DNA of 64,000 nucleotides from Gemmatimonadaceae bacterium (GTDB lineage Bacteria; Gemmatimonadota; Gemmatimonadetes; Gemmatimonadales; Gemmatimonadaceae), in NCBI GenBank assembly GCA_013813715.1, contig JACCRF010000097.1, positions 57,594 to 121,593 on the forward strand, written 5' to 3'. The translations under genes and the position numbers were made by a program. Under the pieces are notes generated by a model. It did no database searches, was not told the origin of the DNA, and worked only from the letters and a program-made list of their open reading frames with translations. Of this stretch, positions 26,992 through 35,839 are shown piece after piece. Each line of letters starts with the position of its first letter. The stretch's first letter is position 1.

Positions 26992-27477
26992 TCAGCTCCG
27001 ATCAGCGTCGAGGGAAAAGAACGTTACTTCGTGTGATGCGCCGACCTCGCAGCGGTACGCTGACACCTCCGCGTTCCTCGCCCATTCACTTCGAATGTCG
27101 AGCAGCTCGAGAGCGTCAACGCGCTGCCGGTCGCTCAACAACCCCGGCGATGCCCACGGCAACTTTCTCCGGTAGTCCGCGCAAACCGCACCCGGCGGTC
27201 CATTCTCCGCCGGTCCGTGAAAGATCAGGATTACTCGCTCGACCTCATGCAGCTCTATCAGGTAGGCGCACTCGCGCCTGAGCTGTTGAGCGCGGATGAA
27301 ATCGCGACCGCTGGATGCGAGCGCACCACCCCCACCCGGCACGTAGAATCGGTCGAATCCCGCCAGTCCAAGCTGAACGTGCAGGAAGTCGTCGGTCTGC
27401 TCCTGGAGACGACCGTCCGAGCACGCGACCACGAGAGTGTGTGGACGATCGTCAGTCCATTTGAGACGAGCAATCAT
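26992..27477 (-). CDS. Beta-carbonic-anhydrase-like protein, metal site incomplete
   Basis: 161 residues with beta-CA-like layout: VVACSDGRLQ near residue 16 (the Cys-x-Asp-x-Arg motif), FYVPGGGGALA, and a strand ERVILIFHGPAENG near residue 80. The usual His-x-x-Cys pair of zinc ligands reads HGPA, so the second cysteine is missing and carbonic anhydrase activity is doubtful. I infer a carbonic-anhydrase-fold protein of other function. It is divergently transcribed from the S9 peptidase gene. Confidence 0.6.
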   Translation of the reverse strand: MIARLKWTDDRPHTLVVACSDGRLQEQTDDFLHVQLGLAGFDRFYVPGGGGALASSGRDFIRAQQLRRECAYLIELHEVERVILIFHGPAENGPPGAVCADYRRKLPWASPGLLSDRQRVDALELLDIRSEWARNAEVSAYRCEVGASHEVTFFSLDADRS

Positions 27478-27652
27478 GAGGAGGTGCCATCAAATCCTTG
27501 TCTTTAGCTTGGTCAGCTCGATGAGTCGAAAAGGAAACGCTCGACCCCGGCTTCTTCAAAGATTGCATGATGAAGTCCTGTCCGGCAACGAGTTGCAAGT
27601 CAGACGTCCTCGCGGACCGTTAGATTTTCGTACACCTTCATCCGGAATTGCG

Positions 27653-29575
27653 ATGCGCCGTACCACCACGCGTTGTCTGCCATTCGCCCTGGCCCTTCTC
27701 TTCGCCTGCGCTCGAGGTACACAGCCCGGAACCACCGCTGAGTCTGCCGCGGTAAATGGCTCTCCGCAGCAGTACACCGTGGAGGATTTCTACGCCAACA
27801 CCTCGTACAGCGGCGCTTCGTGGTCGTCGGACGGCAGGCACATTCTGGTATCGTCGAACGCGACCGGGATCTGGAACGTGTATGCGATCCCCGTTGGGGG
27901 CGGAGCGCCTCGCCCGCTCACTCAGTCGACGACTCAGTCGATCTTCGCTCAAGGATACTTTCCGAACGACGACCGCGTGTTGTATTCGAGCGATCAGGGC
28001 GGAAACGAGCTCAGCCACATCTACGTTCGCAATCCTGACGGCACAACGCGAGACCTCACGCCCGGCGCAAAGGTAAAGGCAAGCTTCGAGGGCTGGGCAG
28101 CGGACGGCAAGTCCTTCTTCGTTTCCACGAACGAACGGGACGAGCGCTACTTCGACCTATACGAGATAACAGTCGACGGATATCAGCGCTCCAGGCTCTA
28201 CCAGAACACAGCGGGTTTCGACCTGGGTTCCGTTTCGAGAGACAAGCGATACCTCGCCCTCTCCAAGTCGCGGACGACTTCCGACTCGGACATCCACCTG
28301 CACGACCTCCGCAGCAACACGACAAGGAACATCACGGCGCACACCGGGTCGGTCAGCAACGCACCGGCTGATTTCTCTCCCGATGGATCGAAGCTCCTGT
28401 TCGTGTCGGACAGTGGTGGCGAGTTCGCCTCGCTGCGCGCGTTCGACCTCGCCACTGGGGGGAAGTCCACGATCTACGAGCAGAACTGGGACATACTGGG
28501 CGCGAATTACTCAAAGGGCGGGAAGCATCTTGTCGTGTACGTGAACGACGATTCGCGGTTTGCGGCGCGCGTGCTCGATGCGATGACGCTGAAACCCGTC
28601 GCGCTCACAGGTATGCCCACGGGTCTGGTGCGGGGGGTCAGCATTTCTCCCGATGACGCTGCGCTGGCATTCTACGCCAGCGACGGAAGCGCACCAAGCG
28701 ACCTTTATACCTCGCGGATAGGAGCGAACCCTTTGCGCCTCACCAGTGCACTAAACGCCCGGATCCGGCGCCAGGATCTCGTGGTTCCGCGAGTGGTTCG
28801 ATTCAAGTCCTACGATGGCGTTGAGATCCCCGGCGTCCTGTACGTTCCGCCGCAGGCGTCTTCATCACGCAAGTCTCCGGCTATCGTCCTCGTTCACGGC
28901 GGACCCGGTGGCCAGGCTCAGGTGGGATACTCGGCCCTCACCCAGGCGCTCGTGAATCATGGGTACGTCGTGTTCGACATCAACAATCGTGGCAGCTCGG
29001 GCTATGGAAAAACGTTCTTTGCGATGGACGACAGGAAGCATGGGGAAGCCGACCTTGGAGATGTCGTATCGAGCAAGCAGATGCTGATTGCGACGGGAGT
29101 CGTGGACTCCGCTCGTATTGGCATCATGGGGGGCAGCTACGGTGGCTACATGGTGCTCGCCGCGCTGACGCTTCAACCCGATGCTTTCAAGGTTGGCGTG
29201 GATCTGTTCGGGATTTCCAACTGGATGCGAACACTCACCAGCATTCCGCCGTGGTGGGAGTCATTCCGCGAAGCGCTGTACACCGAGATGGGCGATCCGA
29301 AAGCCGACAGCGTCCGGCTGCACAGGGTGTCACCCCTGTTCAATGCCGAGAAGATCAAGGTGCCGTTGATGGTGCTCCAGGGGGCGAACGATCCGCGTGT
29401 GCTGAAAGTGGAATCAGAAGAGATCGTGGCTGCTGCCCGAAAGAACGGCGTGCCCGTCGAGTACGTCCTATTTCCGGATGAAGGGCACGGCTTCGTGAAG
29501 AAGGAGAATCAGATTCGGGGATACACCGCGGTCATCGAGTTTCTCGATCGCCATCTGAAGGGCGCTGCGCAGTAG
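27653..29575 (+). CDS. S9 family prolyl oligopeptidase-like lipoprotein
   Basis: 640 residues from ATG 27653, with signal and lipobox LFACA. A seven-bladed beta-propeller (about 45-370; repeated SWSSDGRHILVSS, SPDGSKLLFVSD units) precedes an alpha/beta hydrolase domain. The catalytic triad is visible: GGSYGG with Ser about 495, NDPRV with Asp about 580 and EGHGF with His about 612. S9 enzymes cut short peptides, often after proline. The open frame extends 72 codons upstream but those are not protein-like. Confidence 0.93.
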   Translation: MRRTTTRCLPFALALLFACARGTQPGTTAESAAVNGSPQQYTVEDFYANTSYSGASWSSDGRHILVSSNATGIWNVYAIPVGGGAPRPLTQSTTQSIFAQGYFPNDDRVLYSSDQGGNELSHIYVRNPDGTTRDLTPGAKVKASFEGWAADGKSFFVSTNERDERYFDLYEITVDGYQRSRLYQNTAGFDLGSVSRDKRYLALSKSRTTSDSDIHLHDLRSNTTRNITAHTGSVSNAPADFSPDGSKLLFVSDSGGEFASLRAFDLATGGKSTIYEQNWDILGANYSKGGKHLVVYVNDDSRFAARVLDAMTLKPVALTGMPTGLVRGVSISPDDAALAFYASDGSAPSDLYTSRIGANPLRLTSALNARIRRQDLVVPRVVRFKSYDGVEIPGVLYVPPQASSSRKSPAIVLVHGGPGGQAQVGYSALTQALVNHGYVVFDINNRGSSGYGKTFFAMDDRKHGEADLGDVVSSKQMLIATGVVDSARIGIMGGSYGGYMVLAALTLQPDAFKVGVDLFGISNWMRTLTSIPPWWESFREALYTEMGDPKADSVRLHRVSPLFNAEKIKVPLMVLQGANDPRVLKVESEEIVAAARKNGVPVEYVLFPDEGHGFVKKENQIRGYTAVIEFLDRHLKGAAQ

Positions 29576-29590
29576 CGACGAGCGCGGGGC

Positions 29591-30011
29591 TTATGTGGGC
29601 GAAGGCAGGAGCGTGAACCCTGCAACGACGAAGTGACGATCCACGGCCAACGCATCGCGAATGCCGCGATCGGCCATCACTGAGAAGCTCACCGCATCGG
29701 TGAGGGAGAAGTCCTGATCGTCGTAGCGCTCGATCCATTCCCGTTGCACGCGGTCTTCGAACTCAGGGGTGCTGGTCACTACTACGTGAGGGGCACGCAC
29801 GACCTCGCGCAGGAACGCCAGCGCGGCGGCGCGATGGATTCGCCGCATGAATCAAGGCGTGGGTTTCAGCCACGACAAGGTTCGTCGTCACGATGCGCCG
29901 CCGTCTTTGAATGGAGTCACGGAGCGCGCGCGCCACGGCTGCGTGGGCGGGATCTTCCGCGTCGACAAGGGGAAACCAGCCGCTCGTATCGACGAACAAC
30001 TCAGCGGCCAC
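29591..30011 (-). pseudogene. Frameshifted VapC PIN-domain toxin
   Basis: Two reading frames together make one PIN toxin. The first begins at GTG 30011 with AELFVDTSGWFPLVDAEDPA and reaches VVAETHALIH. The second continues in another frame from about 29846 with RRIHRAAALAFLREV, IERYDDQDFSLTDAVSFSVM and DRHFVVAGF. One surplus base near 29846 explains the break. All acidic PIN residues are present across the two halves. It overlaps the antitoxin end by 11 bases. A sequencing error would also explain it; otherwise the toxin is inactivated. Confidence 0.82.
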
Positions 30012-30327
30012 GCTTCCCCTTACGCGCAGCGTTCCACGAGGTGGCTTCGTGATCTGCCAGAAACCGGTCGTGCTCGCGCGCCACGTCATAGCCGGGCGAT
30101 CGACGCCGTGCGTGGGCCGATGCGATGCCGATAATCCGGATAGCCGGATGGGCGGCCGGATCCGTCAACTGCTGCTCCAAAGCCTCCAGAGAGCGCCGCA
30201 ATACATCGGATTTGGTGGCGCCGAGCTGAGCCGCCAGGCGCTCCAGCCGACTACGGTCAGGTGGGTCGAGATAAACCTGGACCGGTTCGGCAACGCGCCG
30301 TGGCTTGCGTTCATGAGACGATTTCAT
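30001..30327 (-). CDS. Ribbon-helix-helix antitoxin of the broken VapC
   Basis: 108 residues from ATG 30327. The RHH domain is near the start: PVQVYLDPPDRSRLERLAAQ followed by LGATKSDVLRRSLEALEQQL. The C-terminal tail (GYDVAREHDRFLADHEATSW) is typical of the toxin-binding part. The reading frame is intact although the downstream toxin is frameshifted, so it may now act only as a DNA-binding repressor or neutralise related toxins. Confidence 0.8.
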   Translation of the reverse strand: MKSSHERKPRRVAEPVQVYLDPPDRSRLERLAAQLGATKSDVLRRSLEALEQQLTDPAAHPAIRIIGIASAHARRRSPGYDVAREHDRFLADHEATSWNAARKGKRGR

Positions 30328-30391
30328 GAACTCATGATATGGTGACAATTCGCCGGCGTCAACGTGGCCGCGCGCCCCTATGCGCGCGCGG

Positions 30392-31072
30392 CTAGCGAAA
30401 TGTCGCGATCTCCGCGAGCGGTTTACGGATGAGACGCGGCACCATCGCGTCGGCTGCGGGATAGCCGGTCACCACAAGCATTACCGGCCGCTCGTTTCGC
30501 GGGCGTTCGAGCAGCGTCGTGAGGAAGTCCATCGGATTGGGCGTGTGCGTGAGTGCGACGAGTCCCGCGTTGTGCAGCGCCGCGAGCAGAAACCCGGTCG
30601 CAATCCCGACTGACTCCTGGACGTAATAGTGCGCCCGCCGCGCACCGCCGTCGGTGAGACCGTAACGCTCGGCGAACACGGCGATGAGGTACGGCGCTGT
30701 CTCCAGGTATGGCTTTACGGCGTCGGTACCGAGTGGCTCCAGTGCGGCGAGCCATTCAGCTGGTGCGGATGCGTAGAACTCTTCCTCCGCCTGCTCCGCC
30801 GCGTCGCGGATCTGCCGCTTCACCACCGGGTCGCTCACGACCACGAAATGCCACGGTTGTTGATGCGCGCCGCTCGGAGCGGTGCCCGCCGTTTCTATGC
30901 AGGCTTCGATCACCGCGCGTTCGACCGGCCGGTCGCTGAAGTGTCTCGTCGTGCGCCGTCGCTGCATCTCCGCAGCGAAGGCGCGACTTCGCGCGAGCAT
31001 TTCAGCGGCCGGATACTCGCGGTATGCGGTCAGCGGCTCGAAGGAATTGCGGGGCGGCGTCATCTCGATCAA
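30392..31072 (-). CDS. Nitroreductase-family flavoprotein (IYD/BluB-like subgroup)
   Basis: 226 residues. FMN-binding nitroreductase blocks: [13 protein letters not shown] (about 38-50), [18 protein letters not shown] (about 62-79), [18 protein letters not shown] (about 152-169) and [14 protein letters not shown] near the C-terminus. The [10 protein letters not shown] signature is typical of the iodotyrosine deiodinase-like subgroup. Substrate is unknown; reductive dehalogenation or nitro reduction is possible. It is monocistronic as far as visible. Confidence 0.87.
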   Translation of the reverse strand: MIEMTPPRNSFEPLTAYREYPAAEMLARSRAFAAEMQRRRTTRHFSDRPVERAVIEACIETAGTAPSGAHQQPWHFVVVSDPVVKRQIRDAAEQAEEEFYASAPAEWLAALEPLGTDAVKPYLETAPYLIAVFAERYGLTDGGARRAHYYVQESVGIATGFLLAALHNAGLVALTHTPNPMDFLTTLLERPRNERPVMLVVTGYPAADAMVPRLIRKPLAEIATFR

Positions 31073-31136
31073 ACTTACGCCAATTGACGCGGTTGCCGGT
31101 GATACTTTGTTGTCCCGTTGAGACGCGTGAGAAGCG

Positions 31137-31427
31137 TCAGCGAGGATCGTGCAGCCAGGTCCTCAGCGCTTCGGGGTTGCCGAGTATCTGGTCGCGGGCG
31201 CGGATGTCCGGATGAGTTTGGTCGGGTTGGTAACCCGTTGGCAGCCCGTCTTTTCGGCTCACGATCCACGAGCTCCGTTGATCTCGCTCGCGCCCGGTCA
31301 TGAGGGATCGCGGCGACGAGTCGACGACGCCGGCGACAGCACCGTAGGTCGCGCGCTGATGAAAGTGGTCGAGCTGGTCGAGAATGGAGTCTACAGTGTG
31401 TTCCACAACGGTTGCGGTGTCGTTCAT
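31137..31427 (-). CDS. Conserved hypothetical protein
   Basis: 96 residues. Contains an ordered, conserved-looking core: [40 protein letters not shown], and a C-terminal [15 protein letters not shown]. The RSLM and SWIVS...GLPTGY blocks recur in small uncharacterised bacterial proteins. No signal peptide. Cytoplasmic, function unknown. Confidence 0.65.
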   Translation of the reverse strand: MNDTATVVEHTVDSILDQLDHFHQRATYGAVAGVVDSSPRSLMTGRERDQRSSWIVSRKDGLPTGYQPDQTHPDIRARDQILGNPEALRTWLHDPR

Positions 31428-31645
31428 GGCTGATTTCTCTCGCTGGGGGTCCGGGAAGTTGACCCTTGAAGGTTACGTGCCAGCGACAGCTCAGCGACCA
31501 CGAAAGAGGTCACGAGAAACCGAAAAGCCGCCCTCCGCGCGACCTTTTCTTCTTGAGGTGTACAACCCGCAATCAGCGGCCAATCCGCGGCGGCAAATGC
31601 CAATATGCCAAGCCGTTGAGCTCTCGCCTGTCGACGCCTGATCCC

Positions 31646-32428
31646 TTACGGACGCCGCGAAGGTGCGCACCATTCGAGCAGTCGGCTCACCGCCGCATCG
31701 TCGCTGACATGCGACCTGAGGCGGGAGGGATTCACCCCGAAAACCTCGTTCGCCTGATCCGTGAAGAGCCGCGCCTTCCGGTAGCCCAGTTTTCGCGACA
31801 CTCCCTGCACAGAGTGCCCGGGATCCGAGAGGTAGGTGTAGCCGCGGAGAAGCTTCGCTGCCGTAAGCAGTCGCTTGGGTGAGGCGAGATCGACCTCATG
31901 AAACGATCGGTACAATCGCGACGTCGCCAGTTTGGCAGTGACCGCCAAATCGTGCGCGCTCACGTACCGGTGCGGCTCTTCGAACATCTCTTCCACCGAC
32001 TTCGCAAGAGTCAGCGGAAGAAGACTCAACTTCGGCCTGAGCCCCTGCAACACGCGCCCGGTCAACGGACTCGCCCGCACCAGGTCCAGCATCACATGGA
32101 GACGCTCGGCGGAGTCTTCATGTGAATAGAGGACAACTTGCTCGAGGCCGACCTTCGACAATTCGGCGACAGCGCGAAATGCGGCCGGCGTCAGCGGCAC
32201 GTACGCCAGAACGGGAATCGAGGGGTAGGCGGTGAACAACTGCTCGAGCTCTACGAGGCTGCCCGCACCTTCCGTCGATGGATCGATTACAACCACGCCG
32301 ACAGGGTGGTTCGCGACGATCTCCAGCAGATGCTTCCACGATGCCGCGACCACGACGTGACGCCGCACCCCCGCAACGAACTGCAGGTGCCTCAGGAGCT
32401 TCGGGGGGAGGAGCGCTAGAATTGTCAA
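31646..32428 (-). CDS. AraC-like transcriptional regulator with receiver-like N-terminal domain
   Basis: 260 residues. The N-terminal half (about 1-120) has an alpha/beta receiver-like layout (GVVVIDPSTEGAGSLVELEQ; PVLAYVPLTPAAF) but no evident phospho-acceptor context. The C-terminal half (about 155-250) resembles an AraC-type double helix-turn-helix: HDLAVTAKLATSRLYRSFHE, GHSVQGVSRKLGYRKARLFT and VFGVNPSRLR. It is divergently transcribed from a 48-residue lipoprotein gene across a 177-base gap, which may hold shared control sites. Confidence 0.72.
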   Translation of the reverse strand: MTILALLPPKLLRHLQFVAGVRRHVVVAASWKHLLEIVANHPVGVVVIDPSTEGAGSLVELEQLFTAYPSIPVLAYVPLTPAAFRAVAELSKVGLEQVVLYSHEDSAERLHVMLDLVRASPLTGRVLQGLRPKLSLLPLTLAKSVEEMFEEPHRYVSAHDLAVTAKLATSRLYRSFHEVDLASPKRLLTAAKLLRGYTYLSDPGHSVQGVSRKLGYRKARLFTDQANEVFGVNPSRLRSHVSDDAAVSRLLEWCAPSRRP

Positions 32429-32605
32429 TCAAATGGGGGTCGAGACTCATCAATCATAGCACTGCCCGCCGCGTGAGTAAGCAAAACTTGGGTAACAAAC
32501 GGGCAGTTTTGGGAAGAAACAGGCAGTCCGAGTGGAAGAAATAGGCATGTGCATTCGCCCAAAGTCTAGTAGCTTGAAGCTTTCCACCCTGCTCTGGGAG
32601 CTCTA

Positions 32606-32752
32606 ATGTCGCGTTCGAAGACCATGTCGCTTCTCGCCGCCGCCGCCATTCTCGCGCTCGCCGCCTGCTCCGACATCACCGGACCGGAATCGTCCGCGAA
32701 GTGTCCGATCGGCGGTGGCCCGGGAACCTGCGCAGGCGTCGCGCAGAACTAG
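32606..32752 (+). CDS. 48-residue putative lipoprotein
   Basis: ATG preceded by GGGAG at 6-base spacing. The product has a basic start (MSRSKTM), a hydrophobic core (SLLAAAAILALA) and lipobox LAAC at residue 21. A short tail follows with two further cysteines (KCPIGGGPGTCAG). The strong Shine-Dalgarno and signal sequence support translation. Its role is unknown; it lies between a divergent AraC-like regulator and a convergent TPR gene. Confidence 0.65.
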   Translation: MSRSKTMSLLAAAAILALAACSDITGPESSAKCPIGGGPGTCAGVAQN

Positions 32753-32776
32753 CAGCGCTCGAACGAACGCGACTGA

Positions 32777-34003
32777 TTACCCAGCGACGACTTCCTTGCG
32801 GAGGTGCATGAGCACCTCGGCGATGCGGTCGAGTTCTCCCGGATAAACCTCGAATTCCGCGACTGTTGCGCGACCCGGCACATTGACCGGCTGTCTTTCC
32901 CTTTTGGCTTCGGCTTCGACTTCGAATGCGATCTGATGGAGGCGATGCCTCGTCGCTTCCTCGTGCGCGGCGGCGAAAAGCGCCTCCGATCCTGCTCGTC
33001 CGAATGTTCTGAACCCGCGCGCTTTCAACAGGAGCAGGAACGCTCTTAGCCGCGGGTCGAGCGGCTCGTTCTGCACCTGCGCGTAATAATCATCGAAGAG
33101 CCGTTCCGCTCCATCCTCGATTGCAAGCTCCATCAGATTCAACGTTGCCTGCCAGCGGACCCATTGGTGGGGAGAAGTCACCGCTACTATCAAGAAGCCA
33201 TCTCGGGCGGTCTCTCTCAAGCCGAGGCCGGCGTACGCCGCCGCGATGTCACCGAGGATTCTGTCGCGCGCCGTCTCGTCGATCGTGAGCTCGAGACTGC
33301 GATACCCATAGTGCACGGCGTTCTGATAATCTCCACTCGCAATTGCGAGATATGCACGCGTGTGAAGCGCGATGGCCTCGACCTGCTGTAGTCCAGCCGT
33401 GCCCGCTTCGGCGAATACCTCTTCCAGCTCGGCATCCGCCGCCGGGAGGTTGCCGTGTGCGACGTGGCTGTTGGCGATGCCTACCTGAGCGGTAAGCGAT
33501 CGAGCTCTGTCACCGGCTGAATCGGCCATGTGTTGCGCTTCCGCGTAGCTTCTTTCCGATGTCTCCCAGTCGCCTGTGTTACGAGCCGCAGCGCCGAGCG
33601 CAGTCAGCGACTCGATGACGATCGCGCGATTCCGGCGAGAACGGAATTTTTCGGCGACTGTTCCAAAAACGTCTGCGGCAAGCGGCCATCGGCCTTCCAG
33701 GTCGAGCGACCTGCCGTAAGCCAGAAGCTCGCGGGCAAGCGCGCCCGTCAAACCGTTCGGCTTTTCGAGCAGGTCGAAGATTCGCAGGAGAATCGCGCGC
33801 GACGGATCGCCTTCACGAATCGACCTGGCGGTCGCCCGCGCCGCGTTGATTGCTGCGCGGTGCGCCGCATTGGGCGCGTCGGCGGCCGCAGCCAGCGAAT
33901 CGACGATGCGCAACACGGAAAGGCCGGCGAATGGAGAGCTCCATCCGGGATCCGATGCGTCGAGCGCGCCGAGTGATTCGAAGAAAACCTGGTGGCGGAC
34001 CAT
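32777..34003 (-). CDS. TPR-repeat protein
   Basis: 408 residues, all helical, with tetratricopeptide-like repeats visible between about residues 95 and 345 (RWPLAADVFGTVAEKFRSR; TGDWETSERSYAEAQHMADS; GDYQNAVHYGYRSLELTID). No signal peptide or enzymatic domain. TPR proteins mediate protein or peptide binding. It converges with the 48-residue lipoprotein gene, leaving only 24 bases between the stops. No helix-turn-helix was noticed. Confidence 0.75.
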   Translation of the reverse strand: MVRHQVFFESLGALDASDPGWSSPFAGLSVLRIVDSLAAAADAPNAAHRAAINAARATARSIREGDPSRAILLRIFDLLEKPNGLTGALARELLAYGRSLDLEGRWPLAADVFGTVAEKFRSRRNRAIVIESLTALGAAARNTGDWETSERSYAEAQHMADSAGDRARSLTAQVGIANSHVAHGNLPAADAELEEVFAEAGTAGLQQVEAIALHTRAYLAIASGDYQNAVHYGYRSLELTIDETARDRILGDIAAAYAGLGLRETARDGFLIVAVTSPHQWVRWQATLNLMELAIEDGAERLFDDYYAQVQNEPLDPRLRAFLLLLKARGFRTFGRAGSEALFAAAHEEATRHRLHQIAFEVEAEAKRERQPVNVPGRATVAEFEVYPGELDRIAEVLMHLRKEVVAG

Positions 34004-34143
34004 TATATGTGCCTGGCCTCAGTTCAAGGTTCTGACAAAGCTACAGCCTTACGCGAGTGCTGGAAACACCATTTTCGTGCAGCCAGGGGCTGTTGTCCGG
34101 CATAGGATGGGCTTAACCCCCAATGCGGGGACTTATGAAGTGG

Positions 34144-35823
34144 TCACCGCGTCACGCGATCCCGGGGGATTTGCTCATCGGCTGCAACGTACCAGTCCGC
34201 AAGCGAGCTCCACCAGGCGTCTGGCCGGATACGTGACGTTCGGATGCGGCGGTGTATTCCCAGGACCATCCGGGGCTCGTAAAGCCAGATCGCTGGTGCA
34301 TCGGCGACGGCCGTACTGTAGGCGGCCGAGTAGAAGCGCCGGCTTGCCGAGGCGTCCATGGCGGAGGTTGCACTGTCGACCAGCGCATCGAACACCGGAT
34401 TCATGTACGACCCGTAGTTGAGTCCTCCACGCGCTCGGGCTGCCGCGCTGGTCCACGTTTCCTTGACCGCAGCCGCGCTCGCCCCCAGGTGAAAGCTGCC
34501 CAATGCCGCGTCGAAATCGCGAGCCTGGAGCCGCGCGGAGAACGTTGCGAACTCCACCTGGTCAAGGGAGACGGCGGCCCCGGCTCCGCGGAACTGTTCC
34601 TGAAGGAGCACCCCCATCTTGTGCCGGTTGAGGCTCGAAGCCGGCACCAGAATCGAGAACCGGAGCCTGCGCCCGTTCCTCTCGCGGATTCCGTCGCCGC
34701 CCACCCTCCATCCAAGAGAGTCCAGTGTCTTTTTCGCGCCTTCGAGGTTGTACGGAATCTGCTCTATAGCGGGGTCGGTCGTAGGGAACACGCGGAGCGT
34801 AGGGCCGATTCCGGGCTCGGCGAGAGAATCGAAAACGTTCCGTACCATCGCCGTCCGGTCCACCGCCATCGAGAGTGCACGCCGCAGCTCACGCGATGCG
34901 AATAGCGGATGCGCGCGATTCCGCCGGGCCGGGTCGCGGAAGTTGAACTGCATGAATACGTAATCGGTGCCGGGAAAGGATGCGACCACGAGCTCGGAAT
35001 CCGCCGCGGCTTCCCTCACGTTCTCGGGTCTCATGGTGTCGTAAAGATCGGCTTCGCCCGCGAGAAGCATCGTCGAGGCGGAGACAGGTGAGGGCGTGAC
35101 TTGCCAGATCACCCGCTGAAGTCCCGCCCGGCCGCGGTAGTTAGTGGTATCGGGCCCGAGCTCAATGGAGGAGCCCCTCTTCCACGACACGAAACGGAAC
35201 CGGCCGCTTCCCACGGGTGTGATGCCTGACACGGCTTTTCGCAGCGAGTCCGGGGTCATCCCGCCGAAGACGTGCCGCGGAAGAACCTGCATCTGGCTGG
35301 TGGCATCGAAGAACTGGAGAGGAGTCCGATTTCGAAACCAGAACACAGCCGTCAGTGAGTCGGGCGTGCTGACCGAATCGATGTTGCCGAGCTGGCTGCC
35401 AGTTGACGATCCCAGTCTCGCATCGGTGTAGACGGCGAATGTGAAGCGCACGTCATCCGACGTCACGGGCTGTCCATCGTGCCATCGTGCCATGGAGTCG
35501 AGACGGAAGCTTATCGACAGCGAGTCTGGTGACCACGCCCAGGTTCGGGCGAGTTGCGGGCGGAAGCCAGCATCGCCAATTGTGTTCATCTCCGCACCGA
35601 CTTCGGCCAGGTAGTCGTAAATCTGCTCGGTCACCTGCCTGCCCATCGTGGATGCGACCAGCGGCGGGAAGAGGATGTCAGCATCGCCGGTCGTGACGAT
35701 CACCACGGTGCCCGCGCCTGCCAAGCGGTGTTCCATATTGCCTTCGCTGCAGGCAACCACGGCGAATACCAGGGCGCGCCATCGCGCCCGGAGCCCGGGA
35801 ACGGAGAAGGACGTTGTGGCCAA
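34144..35823 (-). CDS. ABC-type peptide/solute-binding lipoprotein (SBP_bac_5)
   Basis: 559 residues from a TTG at 35823, chosen because it gives a signal with lipobox VVACS and lies 16 bases after the preceding stop; the frame is open further back inside the hydrolase gene but is not protein-like there. Family 5 solute-binding motifs: LARTWAWSPDSLSISFRL, RWHDGQPVTSDDVRFTFAVY, VGSGRFRFVSWKRGSS, ELRRALSMAVDRTAMV and KKTLDSLGW. No permease or ATPase gene is adjacent. It follows the caspase/hydrolase pair in the same direction. Confidence 0.85.
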   Translation of the reverse strand: MATTSFSVPGLRARWRALVFAVVACSEGNMEHRLAGAGTVVIVTTGDADILFPPLVASTMGRQVTEQIYDYLAEVGAEMNTIGDAGFRPQLARTWAWSPDSLSISFRLDSMARWHDGQPVTSDDVRFTFAVYTDARLGSSTGSQLGNIDSVSTPDSLTAVFWFRNRTPLQFFDATSQMQVLPRHVFGGMTPDSLRKAVSGITPVGSGRFRFVSWKRGSSIELGPDTTNYRGRAGLQRVIWQVTPSPVSASTMLLAGEADLYDTMRPENVREAAADSELVVASFPGTDYVFMQFNFRDPARRNRAHPLFASRELRRALSMAVDRTAMVRNVFDSLAEPGIGPTLRVFPTTDPAIEQIPYNLEGAKKTLDSLGWRVGGDGIRERNGRRLRFSILVPASSLNRHKMGVLLQEQFRGAGAAVSLDQVEFATFSARLQARDFDAALGSFHLGASAAAVKETWTSAAARARGGLNYGSYMNPVFDALVDSATSAMDASASRRFYSAAYSTAVADAPAIWLYEPRMVLGIHRRIRTSRIRPDAWWSSLADWYVAADEQIPRDRVTR

Positions 35824-35839
35824 TCGACCGGACGAAAAA

